Positions 17,126-25,683 of a stretch of DNA of 64,000 nucleotides are shown piece by piece. Origin of the DNA: Clostridiales bacterium (GTDB taxonomy: Bacteria; Bacillota; Clostridia; Saccharofermentanales; Saccharofermentanaceae); assembly GCA_017615325.1 (NCBI GenBank), contig JAGAAI010000085.1, forward strand, positions 1-64,000. The letters are read 5' to 3'. The notes below the pieces were generated by a model. The model was not told the DNA's origin, made no database searches, and saw only the letters and a list, made by a program, of their open reading frames with translations. The position numbers and the translations under genes were made by a program. Numbering within the stretch: position 1 is the first letter of the stretch; every line of letters starts with the position of its first letter.

Positions 17126-17230
17126 AAATGAACTCTGTCCGAAAAGATTTTCCCTTATGACTGTTATCCATGAACATAGTGGATCTACTCAAGATCCGCC
17201 GGAGAAGAGATAATAATAGGATTATCAATC

Positions 17231-17266
17231 ACTAAAGGCTTCCCCATATAGTGGGGAAGCCTTTTT
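17231..17266. terminator. bidirectional terminator, right copy of the 36-bp direct repeat
   Basis: The sequence is identical to 10284-10319: a 13-bp stem 17234-17246/17252-17264 with TTTTT after it. It lies 38 bp beyond the stop of the minus-strand vWA lipoprotein gene, so it also ends that transcript. Without the island, one copy would serve the convergent symporter and vWA genes. Confidence 0.9.
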
Positions 17267-17304
17267 GTTATCTCTTTTTTGGTAAAGGTTTTCCTCGCGG
17301 GAAG

Positions 17305-18936
17305 TTACCAGTTAGTCCCATATTGGTTAGTTTCGAGCACTTTAATGAGATCCAGGAAGTCTGCTCTGTACTTGTTGTTGCTTATTCCGTTTCTTGCAAG
17401 ATCCATGGCAGAACTAAATGTGGCATTGCCCTTGTATTCGCTGTTCCTTAATACCATCGATGCTTCGATTACACCACAGATGAAACTGAAATCTTCACGG
17501 TTGCTTATTCCATTATCAACGAGAGGATATTCAATGAGGGAGCTCGTATCTGAATCGGGAGCCTTATATCTTACTGATACCGTGCAGAGCTCGCCTGACT
17601 TGGACTTGTCGCTGAGGTTAAGATCCTGATACTTAAGTCCCTTGTCAGATCCTGATCCTGAATTGACGGGAACGATCTCATAGCATACGGTTACCTGTGC
17701 GCCTGCGCCGATCTCACCGCCGTCCTTGCTGTCGTCCGAGAAGTCTCTTGCGGACATCTGTCTGTTCTCGTAGCCGATCTGTCTGTATGATTCGACTTCG
17801 GCTGGATTGAATTCAAGCTGGAACTTAACGTCCTTGGCTACTGTGACCGTGGTCTGCTTCAATTTCTCACAGAGGACTCTCTCTGCTTCTTCTATCGAAT
17901 CGATGTAGAAGTAGTTTCCGTTACCTGCATCGGCGATGGATTCCATATTTGCATCGCTGTAATTGCCCTGACCGTATCCCAATACGGTAAGGAAGACACC
18001 GGATTCCTTCTTTTCTTTGATAAGATCAGTAAGTCCGCTCTGGCTGGTGATTCCGAGGTTCATGTCACCGTCGGATGCGATGATGACGCGGTTGTTGCCG
18101 TCTTCGATAAAGTTTCTTTCTGCACAGTCATATGCTGCATTGATACCGCCTGAACCGTTCGTTCCGCCCCAGGGTTCGATAGAATCAAGGACCCTTACGA
18201 TCTCATCGTAGTTGTTGGATCCTGTCAGCAGTGTCTCGGAACTTCCGGAATAGGTTACGATGGATACTCTGTCCTTGGGGCCTAATGTTCCTGCCAGGAG
18301 CTTGAAACTCTTCTTTACGAGGTCAAGCTTATCGGTGCTTTCCATGGATCCGGACGAATCGATCAGGAATACGAAGTTGCTGCCTCTGTAGGGAACATTG
18401 ATCTCGGAATTTGCCTGCATCGTGAGAACGAGGAGCTTGTTGTTTTCGTTCCAGGGGCAGCTACCTACTGAATACTGAACGCTGAACACCTTATCAGTAT
18501 CATTGACTTTATAATCGAAATAGTTGACCATCTCTTCAGTCCTTATCGCTGATGCGACATTATCAAGATCCCAGCCGTTCCTTATAAGTCTTCTCAGGTT
18601 ACAGTAGGAAGCTGTATCAACGTCAGCCGCGAAAGTCGAAAGAGGAGAACTTGCAACATCCACAAAGCCGTTTTCTTTGATGGTGTTGTACTCTTCCGTG
18701 TTGAATTCCTGGTAAGGCTCAGTGTAGCCCATCTCTGTCTCATAACAGGCATCTTCGGATGCCCCGGAATAATATTCGCCCGCTGTAGTTGTGCATTCAG
18801 CAGTGTATTCTGCGGCTGTGGTCGAGTAAGTCTCACGGTATTCATTTGTCGTACTCGTGGGACTATAACTTGAACATGCAGTTCCGCTTACGGCGATCAG
18901 TCCTGCCAGTAATAATGTAATAGCTTTCCTTTTCAT
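17305..18936 (-). CDS. von Willebrand factor A domain lipoprotein (YfbK-like)
   Basis: A 543-residue surface lipoprotein. The signal sequence ends in SGTAC, with lipidated Cys at about 21. Residues 22-80 are a low-complexity Ser/Thr/Tyr/Glu linker. A conserved N-terminal segment (PLSTFAADVDTASYCNLRR) precedes the vWA domain with MIDAS motif DSSGS (about 194-198), later Thr (GGTNGSGG) and Asp (ASDGDMN). The C-terminal region matches the YfbK/DUF3520 type. Such proteins bind metal and ligands at the cell surface; the partner is unknown. ATG 18936 is chosen because GGAGG sits 8 nt upstream and the signal peptide then begins immediately; an upstream ATG at 19011 would add 25 charged residues. Confidence 0.9.
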   Translation of the reverse strand: MKRKAITLLLAGLIAVSGTACSSYSPTSTTNEYRETYSTTAAEYTAECTTTAGEYYSGASEDACYETEMGYTEPYQEFNTEEYNTIKENGFVDVASSPLSTFAADVDTASYCNLRRLIRNGWDLDNVASAIRTEEMVNYFDYKVNDTDKVFSVQYSVGSCPWNENNKLLVLTMQANSEINVPYRGSNFVFLIDSSGSMESTDKLDLVKKSFKLLAGTLGPKDRVSIVTYSGSSETLLTGSNNYDEIVRVLDSIEPWGGTNGSGGINAAYDCAERNFIEDGNNRVIIASDGDMNLGITSQSGLTDLIKEKKESGVFLTVLGYGQGNYSDANMESIADAGNGNYFYIDSIEEAERVLCEKLKQTTVTVAKDVKFQLEFNPAEVESYRQIGYENRQMSARDFSDDSKDGGEIGAGAQVTVCYEIVPVNSGSGSDKGLKYQDLNLSDKSKSGELCTVSVRYKAPDSDTSSLIEYPLVDNGISNREDFSFICGVIEASMVLRNSEYKGNATFSSAMDLARNGISNNKYRADFLDLIKVLETNQYGTNW

Positions 18937-19068
18937 GGTCATATCCTCCATTTGGTTGTTTTCTTGGTCTTGCTTCGCTTTTTGTATCTTGCGATCAGCC
19001 TTTATACCCATATAGACAACAAAAGAAAGCGGATATGACAGGGATCATGAAAAAGAATTAAAAATTGC

Positions 19069-19102
19069 AAAAAAAGACTGCCGGCCCGGCCGGCAGTCCT
19101 TT
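19069..19102 (-). terminator. intrinsic terminator of the ior-paaK operon
   Basis: A GC-rich perfect stem, GACTGCCGG (19076-19084) with CCGGCAGTC (19090-19098), is followed on the minus strand by seven T. It lies about 20 bp beyond the ACT-protein stop codon, so the operon ends here. Confidence 0.92.
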
Positions 19103-19121
19103 AAAACAGATTATAAAGACC

Positions 19122-19544
19122 TTACTGCAGATCTTCCATGCCGAGAGTCTTGACTCCTGCGGCGTTGAGGATCTCTTCAGTCTTGGCATTGTCGCTTGTC
19201 TTGATGGCGATAGGAGCGCCCTCTCCGTCGATAGAAAGGCCATAGATGTAGCTGATGTTGATGTCTGCTTCATGGATCATGGCTATTACTTTGGCCAGGC
19301 TCCCTACTGCATCAGGAACGACTACTGCGATGACCTCATCGATACGAGCTGCAAAGCCTGCTTCTTTCAGGATCTGCTTAGCCTTATCAGGGTCCTTCGA
19401 AAGGAGACGGAGAACTCCGAATTCCGTTGTGTCAGCAAGGCTTGCGGAGAGCAGGTCGATACCGCCCTGTGCGAGGATCTTTAATACCTCATCAAGTCTG
19501 CCTTCAGTGTTTTCCAGGAAAACTGAAATCTGCTTTACGAACAT
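19122..19544 (-). CDS. tandem ACT-domain protein
   Basis: A 140-residue protein made almost wholly of two ACT domains. The first begins FVKQISVFLENTEGRLDEVLKILAQGGIDL and the second VVVPDAVGSLAKVIAMIHEADINISYIYG. ACT domains bind amino acids or related small ligands. This stand-alone type commonly lies beside phenylacetate-CoA ligase and indolepyruvate oxidoreductase genes, as it does here. It is the last gene of the operon, 19 bp after paaK, and may sense aromatic amino acids or regulate the ligase; it has no catalytic motif. A strong terminator follows. Confidence 0.88.
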   Translation of the reverse strand: MFVKQISVFLENTEGRLDEVLKILAQGGIDLLSASLADTTEFGVLRLLSKDPDKAKQILKEAGFAARIDEVIAVVVPDAVGSLAKVIAMIHEADINISYIYGLSIDGEGAPIAIKTSDNAKTEEILNAAGVKTLGMEDLQ

Positions 19545-19563
19545 AGTGGTACCTCCCTAAAGA

Positions 19564-20865
19564 TTATTGATAAAGCTTACGCTTGTCTGTAACGTGCTTG
19601 CTCTTGCCGTCGAAGTGCTCAAGACCGTTGGGTTCAACGAGCTTGACCTTTGCGTTGAGGCCTATAGCCTGCTTGAGCTTTGCGTGGATCTCCTTGGAGA
19701 GCTTCTCCAAACTGGAGATCTCGTCTGTGAAAGCGTTCTCTGCGACCTCGACCTGAACTTCGAGAGTATCGTTGTTGTCTACACGGTCGACTACGAGCAT
19801 GTAGTGAGGTGTCGTTCCTTCTACTGTGAGGAGAGCTGCCTCGACCTGAGAAGGGAAGACGTTGACGCCGCGGATGATGAGCATGTCGTCGGATCTTCCT
19901 CTGAAGCGCTGGATCCTTGCCATAGTACGTCCGCATTCGCACTTATCGTATTCGATGGATGTTAAGTCCTTGGTCCTGTAACGGATGAGAGGCATACCTT
20001 CCTTGGTGAGGTTGGTGATGACGAGCTCGCCGTCGGAACCCTTGGGAAGCTGCTTCTGTGTTACGGGGTCGATGATCTCGGGGAGGAAGTGATCTTCCCA
20101 GATATGCAGACCCTTGTGATGCTCACAGTCGCATGCGACACCCGGGCCCATCATCTCTGTAAGGCCGTAGATATCGTATGCCTTGATGTGGAGCCTTTCT
20201 TCCATCTGATCGCGCATCTCGTTTGTCCAGGGCTCAGCGCCGCAGATAGCGGACTTTAATTTGATCTTATCAACGAGACCTGCCTTCTCCAAGTCTTCTG
20301 CAACGTGCAGGAGATAGGAGGGCGTGCAGGCGATGGAAGTTACATCGCAGTCGATCATCATGTCGATCAGTTTCTGTGTGTTGCCGGTAGACATAGGGAG
20401 GACCAGTGCGCCTAAGTATTCAGCGCCGTAGTGAGCTCCTAAGCCGCCTGTGAACAGGCCGTATCCGTAACCTACCTGGATGATGTCGTCTCTCGTGATG
20501 CCTGCCATGGCAAGACATCTTGCGACGCACTCTGCCCAGATGTCGATATCGCGTCTTGTATAGACTGCGATCTTGGGCTTACCTGTCGTACCTGAGGATG
20601 CGTGAACACGGACCATCTCTGATCTGGGAACAGCAGCCAGTCCGAAGGGGTAGGTATCTCTCAGATCTGCGTAGGTCGTATAAGGAAGTTTATCCAGATC
20701 TTCGATGCCCTTGATGTCTCCGGGCTCCAGGCCCACTTCCTGCATCTTCTTGCGGTAGTACTCGACGTTGTGATAGACGCGGTTTACTACCTTGACAAGT
20801 CTTGCGCTCTGCAGCGCTTCGATCTCGTCACGCGACATGCACTCCTTTGCTTCGTTCCAGATCAT
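19564..20865 (-). CDS. paaK: phenylacetate-CoA ligase
   Basis: A 433-residue AMP-forming ligase. Residues show the PaaK pattern: HASSGTTGKPKIAVYT (P-loop), GYGYGLFTGGLGAHYGAEYLG, YGLTEMMGPGVACDCEHHKGLHIWEDHF, LIRYRTKDLT and the C-terminal GRSDDMLIIRGVNVFPSQVE. It interconverts aryl acetates and aryl acetyl-CoA with ATP/AMP. With iorAB upstream, the pathway runs arylpyruvate to arylacetyl-CoA (IorAB) and then to arylacetate, where the ligase could either work in reverse to conserve energy or salvage free acids. The ATG follows AAGGAGGGC. It sits between the thioesterase and the ACT gene. Confidence 0.93.
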   Translation of the reverse strand: MIWNEAKECMSRDEIEALQSARLVKVVNRVYHNVEYYRKKMQEVGLEPGDIKGIEDLDKLPYTTYADLRDTYPFGLAAVPRSEMVRVHASSGTTGKPKIAVYTRRDIDIWAECVARCLAMAGITRDDIIQVGYGYGLFTGGLGAHYGAEYLGALVLPMSTGNTQKLIDMMIDCDVTSIACTPSYLLHVAEDLEKAGLVDKIKLKSAICGAEPWTNEMRDQMEERLHIKAYDIYGLTEMMGPGVACDCEHHKGLHIWEDHFLPEIIDPVTQKQLPKGSDGELVITNLTKEGMPLIRYRTKDLTSIEYDKCECGRTMARIQRFRGRSDDMLIIRGVNVFPSQVEAALLTVEGTTPHYMLVVDRVDNNDTLEVQVEVAENAFTDEISSLEKLSKEIHAKLKQAIGLNAKVKLVEPNGLEHFDGKSKHVTDKRKLYQ

Positions 20866-20892
20866 AAATGTTGCCCTCCTTAAGCGGGGTAG

Positions 20893-21303
20893 TTATTTCT
20901 TCACGGTCTTAAAACCGTTGATGATTATCAGAGCGAGATCGCGGCCGTCCTTGTCGTATGCCTTGACCTCATAGAGGCAGATGGATCTGCCGTCTTTAAC
21001 TATGTCTGCGTTGCAGGTGATCTTGCCGCCGTGCCAGGACCTTAAGAAATTCATCTGCGTCGCCTGTGTTACCGTGATCGTATCTGATTCAAGATCACAG
21101 TTCTCTGCGACTGCGAAAGCGAAATCCGCCATCGTGTAATAGACTGCGCCCATCAGACCGCCGACTGCATTAAGATGCCTTCCGTCGGGTTCGAGGGATA
21201 CTGTGCTGTGTCCTTTCTCGGCTTTTTCTATTACAATTCCTGTAGCTTCCGTGGCGTATTTATCGCCTTCGAAAAACTTTCTTACCGCTTCAAGATCAAC
21301 CAT
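20893..21303 (-). CDS. hotdog-fold thioesterase, PaaI family
   Basis: A 136-residue hotdog protein with the PaaI pattern RHLNAVGGLMGAVYYTMADFAFAVA, where the conserved N/G-rich turn precedes the central helix. The family hydrolyses aryl- or acyl-CoA thioesters. Here it could release arylacetates from arylacetyl-CoA made by the neighbouring oxidoreductase, or drain stalled CoA esters. The start overlaps the end of iorB by 8 bp, indicating translational coupling within the operon. Confidence 0.85.
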   Translation of the reverse strand: MVDLEAVRKFFEGDKYATEATGIVIEKAEKGHSTVSLEPDGRHLNAVGGLMGAVYYTMADFAFAVAENCDLESDTITVTQATQMNFLRSWHGGKITCNADIVKDGRSICLYEVKAYDKDGRDLALIIINGFKTVKK

Positions 21304-21874
21304 TGGCAGAAAGTCCCATCTCGAAAGCTTTCATGTTGAGCTCAAGGAACTTGGCGGGAACAGAAGCCTCAACAGCCTTGACCCACTCTTCCTTGCTGAT
21401 CTCAGAGATGTACTTGGAGAAGACACCCATGAGCACGATGTTCGTAGCCTTGGATGAACCTGCCTGTTCAGCGAGAGCAAGAGCGTCGATCGCATCTACC
21501 TTGGCGCCGGCTTCTTCCATCTTGGAGATGAGTTCCGTGGGATATTCAGCCGTGCCTGCAATAACGGGCATCGGATCGATCTGCTGGGAGTTTGTTACGA
21601 TCTGTCCGCCGGGCTTTAAGAATTCTACATATCTTGCAGCTTCGAGCAGCTCGAAGGATATGATGTAGTCAGCTTCACCCTTGTCGATGATGGGGGAGTT
21701 GACCTTGTCGCCGAACTTAACATAAGTTACAACGCTTCCGCCTCTCTGGCTCATGCCGTGGACCTCGGATACCTTTACGTCGTAGCCCTTGTCCATTGCA
21801 GCTCTGCCCAACAACTTACTTGCGAGGAGGGAACCCTGTCCGCCCACACCTACTATCATTATGCTTGTTACCAT
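21296..21874 (-). CDS. iorB: indolepyruvate ferredoxin oxidoreductase, beta subunit
   Basis: A 192-residue gamma-type subunit of 2-oxoacid:ferredoxin oxidoreductase. It begins SIMIVGVGGQGSLLASKLLGRAAMDKGYDVKVSEVHGMSQRGGSV, the family's conserved N terminus. With IorA it oxidatively decarboxylates aryl pyruvates to aryl acetyl-CoA, reducing ferredoxin, in the cytosol. ATG 21874 is chosen for the GGGGAGG site 6 nt upstream and overlaps the iorA stop by 7 bp. An earlier ATG at 21949 would sit inside iorA. Confidence 0.93.
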   Translation of the reverse strand: MVTSIMIVGVGGQGSLLASKLLGRAAMDKGYDVKVSEVHGMSQRGGSVVTYVKFGDKVNSPIIDKGEADYIISFELLEAARYVEFLKPGGQIVTNSQQIDPMPVIAGTAEYPTELISKMEEAGAKVDAIDALALAEQAGSSKATNIVLMGVFSKYISEISKEEWVKAVEASVPAKFLELNMKAFEMGLSANG

Positions 21875-23622
21875 GTTACTGCCTCCCCGTTCAAAGTCTC
21901 GAAAGCGTTGAACTTGCAGAGCTCGCTGCAGACTTTGCAGCCGAAGCACTGCGTTGTGTCAACGTGTGCGTGTCCGTCCTTAAAGGAGATAGCCGGGCAC
22001 CCTAACTTCATGCAGGCCTTGCAGGACTTGCACTTGTCGGGGTTGACCTGGATGGGCTCGCCGCGCTTTACCTTCTTGAGGAGTGCGCAGGGTCTTCTGG
22101 AGATGATGACCGAAGGCTCTTCTGCAGCAAGTTCTTCCTTGACTGCGGCTTCAGCCTCTGCGAGGTTATAAGGATCCACGACTCTTACACGGTTGATGCC
22201 CATTGCACGGACCAAGGCTTCGAGGTTGATCTTACCTGCCGGGTCGCCACGGAGGTTATAACCTGTCGTGGGATTCTGCTGGTGACCTGTCATACCCGTG
22301 ATGGAGTTATCAAGGATGATGACGGTTGAATTTGTCTGGTTATATGCGATATTGGCAAGACCTGTCATACCGGAATGCATGAATGTGGAATCGCCGATGA
22401 CAGCTACCGTGTTCTTCTCAGCTTCAGCGCCCAAAGCCGTATTGAAGCCGTGGAGGGAGCTGATGGATGCGCCCATGCACTCTGTCGTATCGATAGCGCA
22501 GAGCGGGGGAGTTGCACCTAATGTGTAGCATCCGATGTCGCCCATGACAGTGAGCTTAAGCTTGGAAAGAACATAGAACATTCCTCTGTGAGGGCAGCCT
22601 GCGCACATTGCGGGGGGTCTGCCGGGAAGTCCTTCGATGGGCTTGCATGCGGGCTTCTCAGGGAGACCCAGCTTTGTTGCGATAAGGCCCTGGGAAAACT
22701 CGTCGATAAGAGGGAAGATGTCCTTGCCGGTAACATCAAGGCCTAAAGTCTTGCAGTGGGTCTCGATGATGGGATCAAGCTCTTCTACTACTACGAGCTT
22801 ATCTACCTTAGCTGCGAAGTCCTTGATCTTCTTGACGGGAAGAGGATTGATAAGACCGATCTTAAGAACGGGGTGCTTATCTCCGAAAACTTCCTTAACG
22901 TACTGATATGAAGTGGAAGAAGTGATGATACCCATTGATGTATCGGAACCATCTTCAACGCGGTTAAGGTCAGATTCCTCTGCCAGAGCGATGAGCTTCT
23001 GGGTTCTTTCCTCAACGATGGGGTGACGTCTCTTGGCATTTGCAGGGACCATAACGTACTTGCCTGCATCCTTGACGTAAGGCTTGACGGCTACTTCAGC
23101 TCTTTCTCCTGTCTCAACAACAGACTGGGAGTGAGCGACTCTCGTGCACATCTTGATGAGGACGGGTGTATCGTACTGCTCGGAAATATCGTAGGCGGCG
23201 ATAACGAAGTCCTTGGCTTCCTGGGAATCAGCGGGCTCCAGCATAGGCATCTTGGCTGCGATCGCATAGTGCCTTGAATCCTGCTCATTCTGAGAGGAGT
23301 GCATTCCGGGGTCGTCTGCGACCAGGATTACCATTCCGGCATTGACACCGGTATAGCTCATGGTAAAGAGGGGGTCAGCTGCGACGTTGAGTCCGACGTG
23401 CTTCATAGCGCAGTAGGATCTCTTGCCGGCTCTGGAGGCACCGAAAGCAGTTTCCATAGCGACCTTCTCGTTGGGTGCCCATTCACAATAGATCTCTTCG
23501 TACTTGGCTGCTTCTTCAGTTGTCTCAGTACTGGGAGTGCCGGGGTACGAACTTGCGACCGCAACGCCTGCCTCATAAAGGCCTCTGGCGATCGCCTTGT
23601 TTCCAAGCATTAATTCTTTCAT
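21868..23622 (-). CDS. iorA: indolepyruvate ferredoxin oxidoreductase, alpha subunit
   Basis: A 584-residue TPP enzyme. The N-terminal pyrimidine-binding part has GNKAIARGLYEAGVAVASSYPGTPSTE. The TPP pyrophosphate region shows GDIGCYTLG and GDSTFMHSGMTGLANIAYN with NSITGMTGHQQNP. Two C-terminal [4Fe-4S] motifs, CKSCKACMKLGC and CFGCKVCSELC, lie at about 535-575. It converts indolepyruvate, phenylpyruvate or 4-hydroxyphenylpyruvate to the aryl acetyl-CoA with ferredoxin as acceptor, as in anaerobic fermentation of aromatic amino acids. It is the first gene of the operon; an extended -10 lies about 85 bp upstream. Confidence 0.95.
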   Translation of the reverse strand: MKELMLGNKAIARGLYEAGVAVASSYPGTPSTETTEEAAKYEEIYCEWAPNEKVAMETAFGASRAGKRSYCAMKHVGLNVAADPLFTMSYTGVNAGMVILVADDPGMHSSQNEQDSRHYAIAAKMPMLEPADSQEAKDFVIAAYDISEQYDTPVLIKMCTRVAHSQSVVETGERAEVAVKPYVKDAGKYVMVPANAKRRHPIVEERTQKLIALAEESDLNRVEDGSDTSMGIITSSTSYQYVKEVFGDKHPVLKIGLINPLPVKKIKDFAAKVDKLVVVEELDPIIETHCKTLGLDVTGKDIFPLIDEFSQGLIATKLGLPEKPACKPIEGLPGRPPAMCAGCPHRGMFYVLSKLKLTVMGDIGCYTLGATPPLCAIDTTECMGASISSLHGFNTALGAEAEKNTVAVIGDSTFMHSGMTGLANIAYNQTNSTVIILDNSITGMTGHQQNPTTGYNLRGDPAGKINLEALVRAMGINRVRVVDPYNLAEAEAAVKEELAAEEPSVIISRRPCALLKKVKRGEPIQVNPDKCKSCKACMKLGCPAISFKDGHAHVDTTQCFGCKVCSELCKFNAFETLNGEAVTW

Positions 23623-23705
23623 ATTTCATCTCCGTAAGATCGATCTGACTTGCCAGATCTTTGATGATATTTGTAACCTGAGGCTATAAACCCAGATTAA
23701 GGAAC

Positions 23706-23714
23706 ATTATAACA
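23706..23714 (-). promoter_or_regulatory. extended -10 promoter of the ior operon
   Basis: On the minus strand TG, one base and a perfect TATAAT (23706-23711) form an extended -10 element. No consensus -35 is seen, which such promoters tolerate. The leader to the iorA start would be about 75 nt. Confidence 0.6.
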
Positions 23715-23874
23715 CGATTAATTCTTATTAATATATTAGAGACTTCTAATGAGGCTCGTATTCGTTACGGGAAATGAACCATTTGATACCTGATAACCGC
23801 GCTGTGATAAAATAGGTTATCCGGAGGGAATGGAACAGATGAGGGGTATTATCTTGTAAGAGGAGGAAAGTTCC

Positions 23875-24489
23875 ATGAATCACAAAGAAAGAATGCTTGC
23901 AAATCTTCCCTATAAGTCATGGATGGACGGTCTTAAGGAAGAAAGCATAGAGAATAAGAAAAAGATCTTCCGTTATAACAACCTGCCTCCTGATGCAGAG
24001 GAGGAAAGAGACAAGCTCATAAGGGAGATCTTGGGGAAGACCTGTGAAGGCTATCTTAATATCGAATCACCTTTTCACTGTGACTACGGATATAACATAG
24101 AGGTCGGAACAAACTTTTTCGCAAATTATAACTTCATCGTACTGGATGTCGGCAAGGTCCGCATCGGCAACGATGTCATGCTTGGACCTAATGTTGCCAT
24201 CTATACGGCAGGACATCCCATTCATCCTGAATCACGTAATTCAGGTTACGAATACGGGATCGATGTCACGATCGGAGACAATGTCTGGATCGGAGGCAAT
24301 GTCTGCATAATGCCGGGTGTTAATATAGGCAACAATGTTGTTATTGGAGCCGGAAGCGTTGTTACTAAGGACATCCCGGACAATGTGATAGCAGTCGGGA
24401 ATCCCTGTAAAGTCGTAAGAGAGATAACGGAAGAAGACCGCGACTACTATTACAAGGACAGGAAATTCGATGTGGATGATTACAAGTAA
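23875..24489 (+). CDS. sugar O-acetyltransferase (maltose/galactoside acetyltransferase family)
   Basis: A 204-residue left-handed beta-helix acetyltransferase. The N-terminal Mac domain (KERMLANLPYKSWMDGLKEESIENKKKIFRYNNLP) precedes hexapeptide repeats (VRIGNDVMLGPNVAIYTAGHPIHPESRNSG, IGDNVWIGGNVCIMPGVNIGNNVVIGAGSVVTKDIPDNVIAVGNPCKVVREI). The catalytic His lies in TAGHPI. It transfers acetyl from acetyl-CoA to a sugar hydroxyl in the cytosol. The ATG follows AGGAGGAAAG. Confidence 0.92.
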   Translation: MNHKERMLANLPYKSWMDGLKEESIENKKKIFRYNNLPPDAEEERDKLIREILGKTCEGYLNIESPFHCDYGYNIEVGTNFFANYNFIVLDVGKVRIGNDVMLGPNVAIYTAGHPIHPESRNSGYEYGIDVTIGDNVWIGGNVCIMPGVNIGNNVVIGAGSVVTKDIPDNVIAVGNPCKVVREITEEDRDYYYKDRKFDVDDYK

Positions 24490-24551
24490 AGTCCGGGATT
24501 ATCTGATATATTGTGAATTATTGGAAGACCGCAAGTTAAGGAGGAAATACA

Positions 24552-24809
24552 ATGGAAAACTATTCATATCAGACAAGAGGGACCTGCTCCCGCATAATAT
24601 CTTTCGGCATCGAGGATGGTAAGCTTCACGATGTCCAGTTTTTCGGAGGGTGCCCCGGCAACCTTCTTGCGATCGGCAAGCTCATCGAAGGAAAGGATGC
24701 CAAGGAAGTTGCAGATCTTCTGAGGGGTAACGACTGCGGCGGCAGAGGCACATCATGCGCTGACCAGCTTGCCATTGCCATCGACCAGGCACTTGAAAAA
24801 GACAGCTGA
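24552..24809 (+). CDS. TSCPD domain protein (TIGR03905-like)
   Basis: An 85-residue protein that is essentially one TSCPD domain: TRGTCSRIISFGIEDGKLHDVQFFGGCPGNLLAIGKLIEGKDAKEV ... GRGTSCADQLAIAIDQAL. The domain also occurs at the C terminus of vitamin B12-dependent ribonucleotide reductases, where the cysteines may bind metal. Stand-alone copies are common in Clostridia and their role is unknown. An AAGGAGG site precedes it, and the zinc peptidase gene follows 17 bp later. Confidence 0.85.
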   Translation: MENYSYQTRGTCSRIISFGIEDGKLHDVQFFGGCPGNLLAIGKLIEGKDAKEVADLLRGNDCGGRGTSCADQLAIAIDQALEKDS

Positions 24810-24826
24810 TCCCGGAGGTATAAAAA

Positions 24827-25531
24827 GTGCTCTACTATGTTTTCGCAATTGGTGTTATGGTATGGAGCCTTATCGTTCAGGCAAGGCTTAGAAGACTTGT
24901 AAGCAAGTTCAGCAATGTCAGGGTAGTAAGCGGCAAGGATGCAAATACCTGTGTCAGGGAGATGCTTCAGGCAAACGGTATCGACGGTATCGATATCGAG
25001 CATACCGACGGATCTATGACGGACCACTATAATCCGAAAACCGATTCGATAAACCTTTCCGACACGTCTTACGGGCAGAATTCGATCACTGCCGTTGCGA
25101 TCGCCGCCCATGAATGCGGACATGCATGTCAGGCTCATTCGGGAATGTTCATGTACAGGGTACGTCAGTTCATCGCACCTGCAGCCGGGATCACTTCCAA
25201 ATTGAGCGTCTGGGTCGTCATCCTGGGAGTCATCATCATGTATGCAGCTGACAATCTTGAAGTGAGCAATATCGGATATAATGTCAGCACCATAGGAGTT
25301 TTACTTTATGCGGTCGTCTTCCTGTTCTATCTCGTTACTCTTCCAGTAGAACGCAACGCGAGCAGGAGAGGACTTAAAGCAATGAAGGAGTTGGGCTGGG
25401 TATCTGAAGACCAGCTTCCATATGCAAAGAAAGTCCTCTGGGCGGCAGGTGATACTTATGCGGTAGCCCTCGCAAGTTCGGCACTTACGCTATTGAGACT
25501 CCTTTCCATAAGAGGCAGGAGAAGGAACTAA
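24827..25531 (+). CDS. membrane zinc metallopeptidase, YugP family
   Basis: A 234-residue membrane protein. An N-terminal helix is followed by a cytosolic or external domain with the gluzincin motif HECGHACQAH (about 94-103), then two closely spaced helices (LSVWVVILGVIIMYAA and VSTIGVLLYAVVFLFYLVTLPVE) and an ERNASRRGLKAM tail. This is the neutral zinc metallopeptidase_2 (YugP) pattern. The substrate is unknown. The GTG start is preceded by GGAGG at 8 nt. It probably shares a transcript with the TSCPD gene. Confidence 0.9.
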   Translation: MLYYVFAIGVMVWSLIVQARLRRLVSKFSNVRVVSGKDANTCVREMLQANGIDGIDIEHTDGSMTDHYNPKTDSINLSDTSYGQNSITAVAIAAHECGHACQAHSGMFMYRVRQFIAPAAGITSKLSVWVVILGVIIMYAADNLEVSNIGYNVSTIGVLLYAVVFLFYLVTLPVERNASRRGLKAMKELGWVSEDQLPYAKKVLWAAGDTYAVALASSALTLLRLLSIRGRRRN

Positions 25532-25608
25532 GATAAGGCTTTAAATACATTTGTATTGAAGATAAATAACAGGGATTATTAAGATCTTCCAAACAAAGCA
25601 AAAGAATA

Positions 25609-25640
25609 CGGCAGGGCCGCTTTGATAAGCTGTCCTGCCG
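25609..25640. terminator. probable shared terminator between the zinc peptidase and flotillin genes
   Basis: CGGCAGG (25609-25615) pairs with CCTGCCG (25634-25640) around an 18-nt loop that is itself partly self-complementary. On the minus strand it is followed by TATTCTTTT, so it best fits the flotillin transcript. The T tract is interrupted, so strength is uncertain. Confidence 0.5.
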
Positions 25641-25683
25641 CTTGATTTGACTATGCCGCGTATGAAGATTCCCTTATTCCGTA

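Noticed and set aside
10284..17266. Prophage or integrative element with integrase
   Set aside because: No integrase, recombinase, replication or structural phage genes are present between the repeats, so only a small accessory island is supported.
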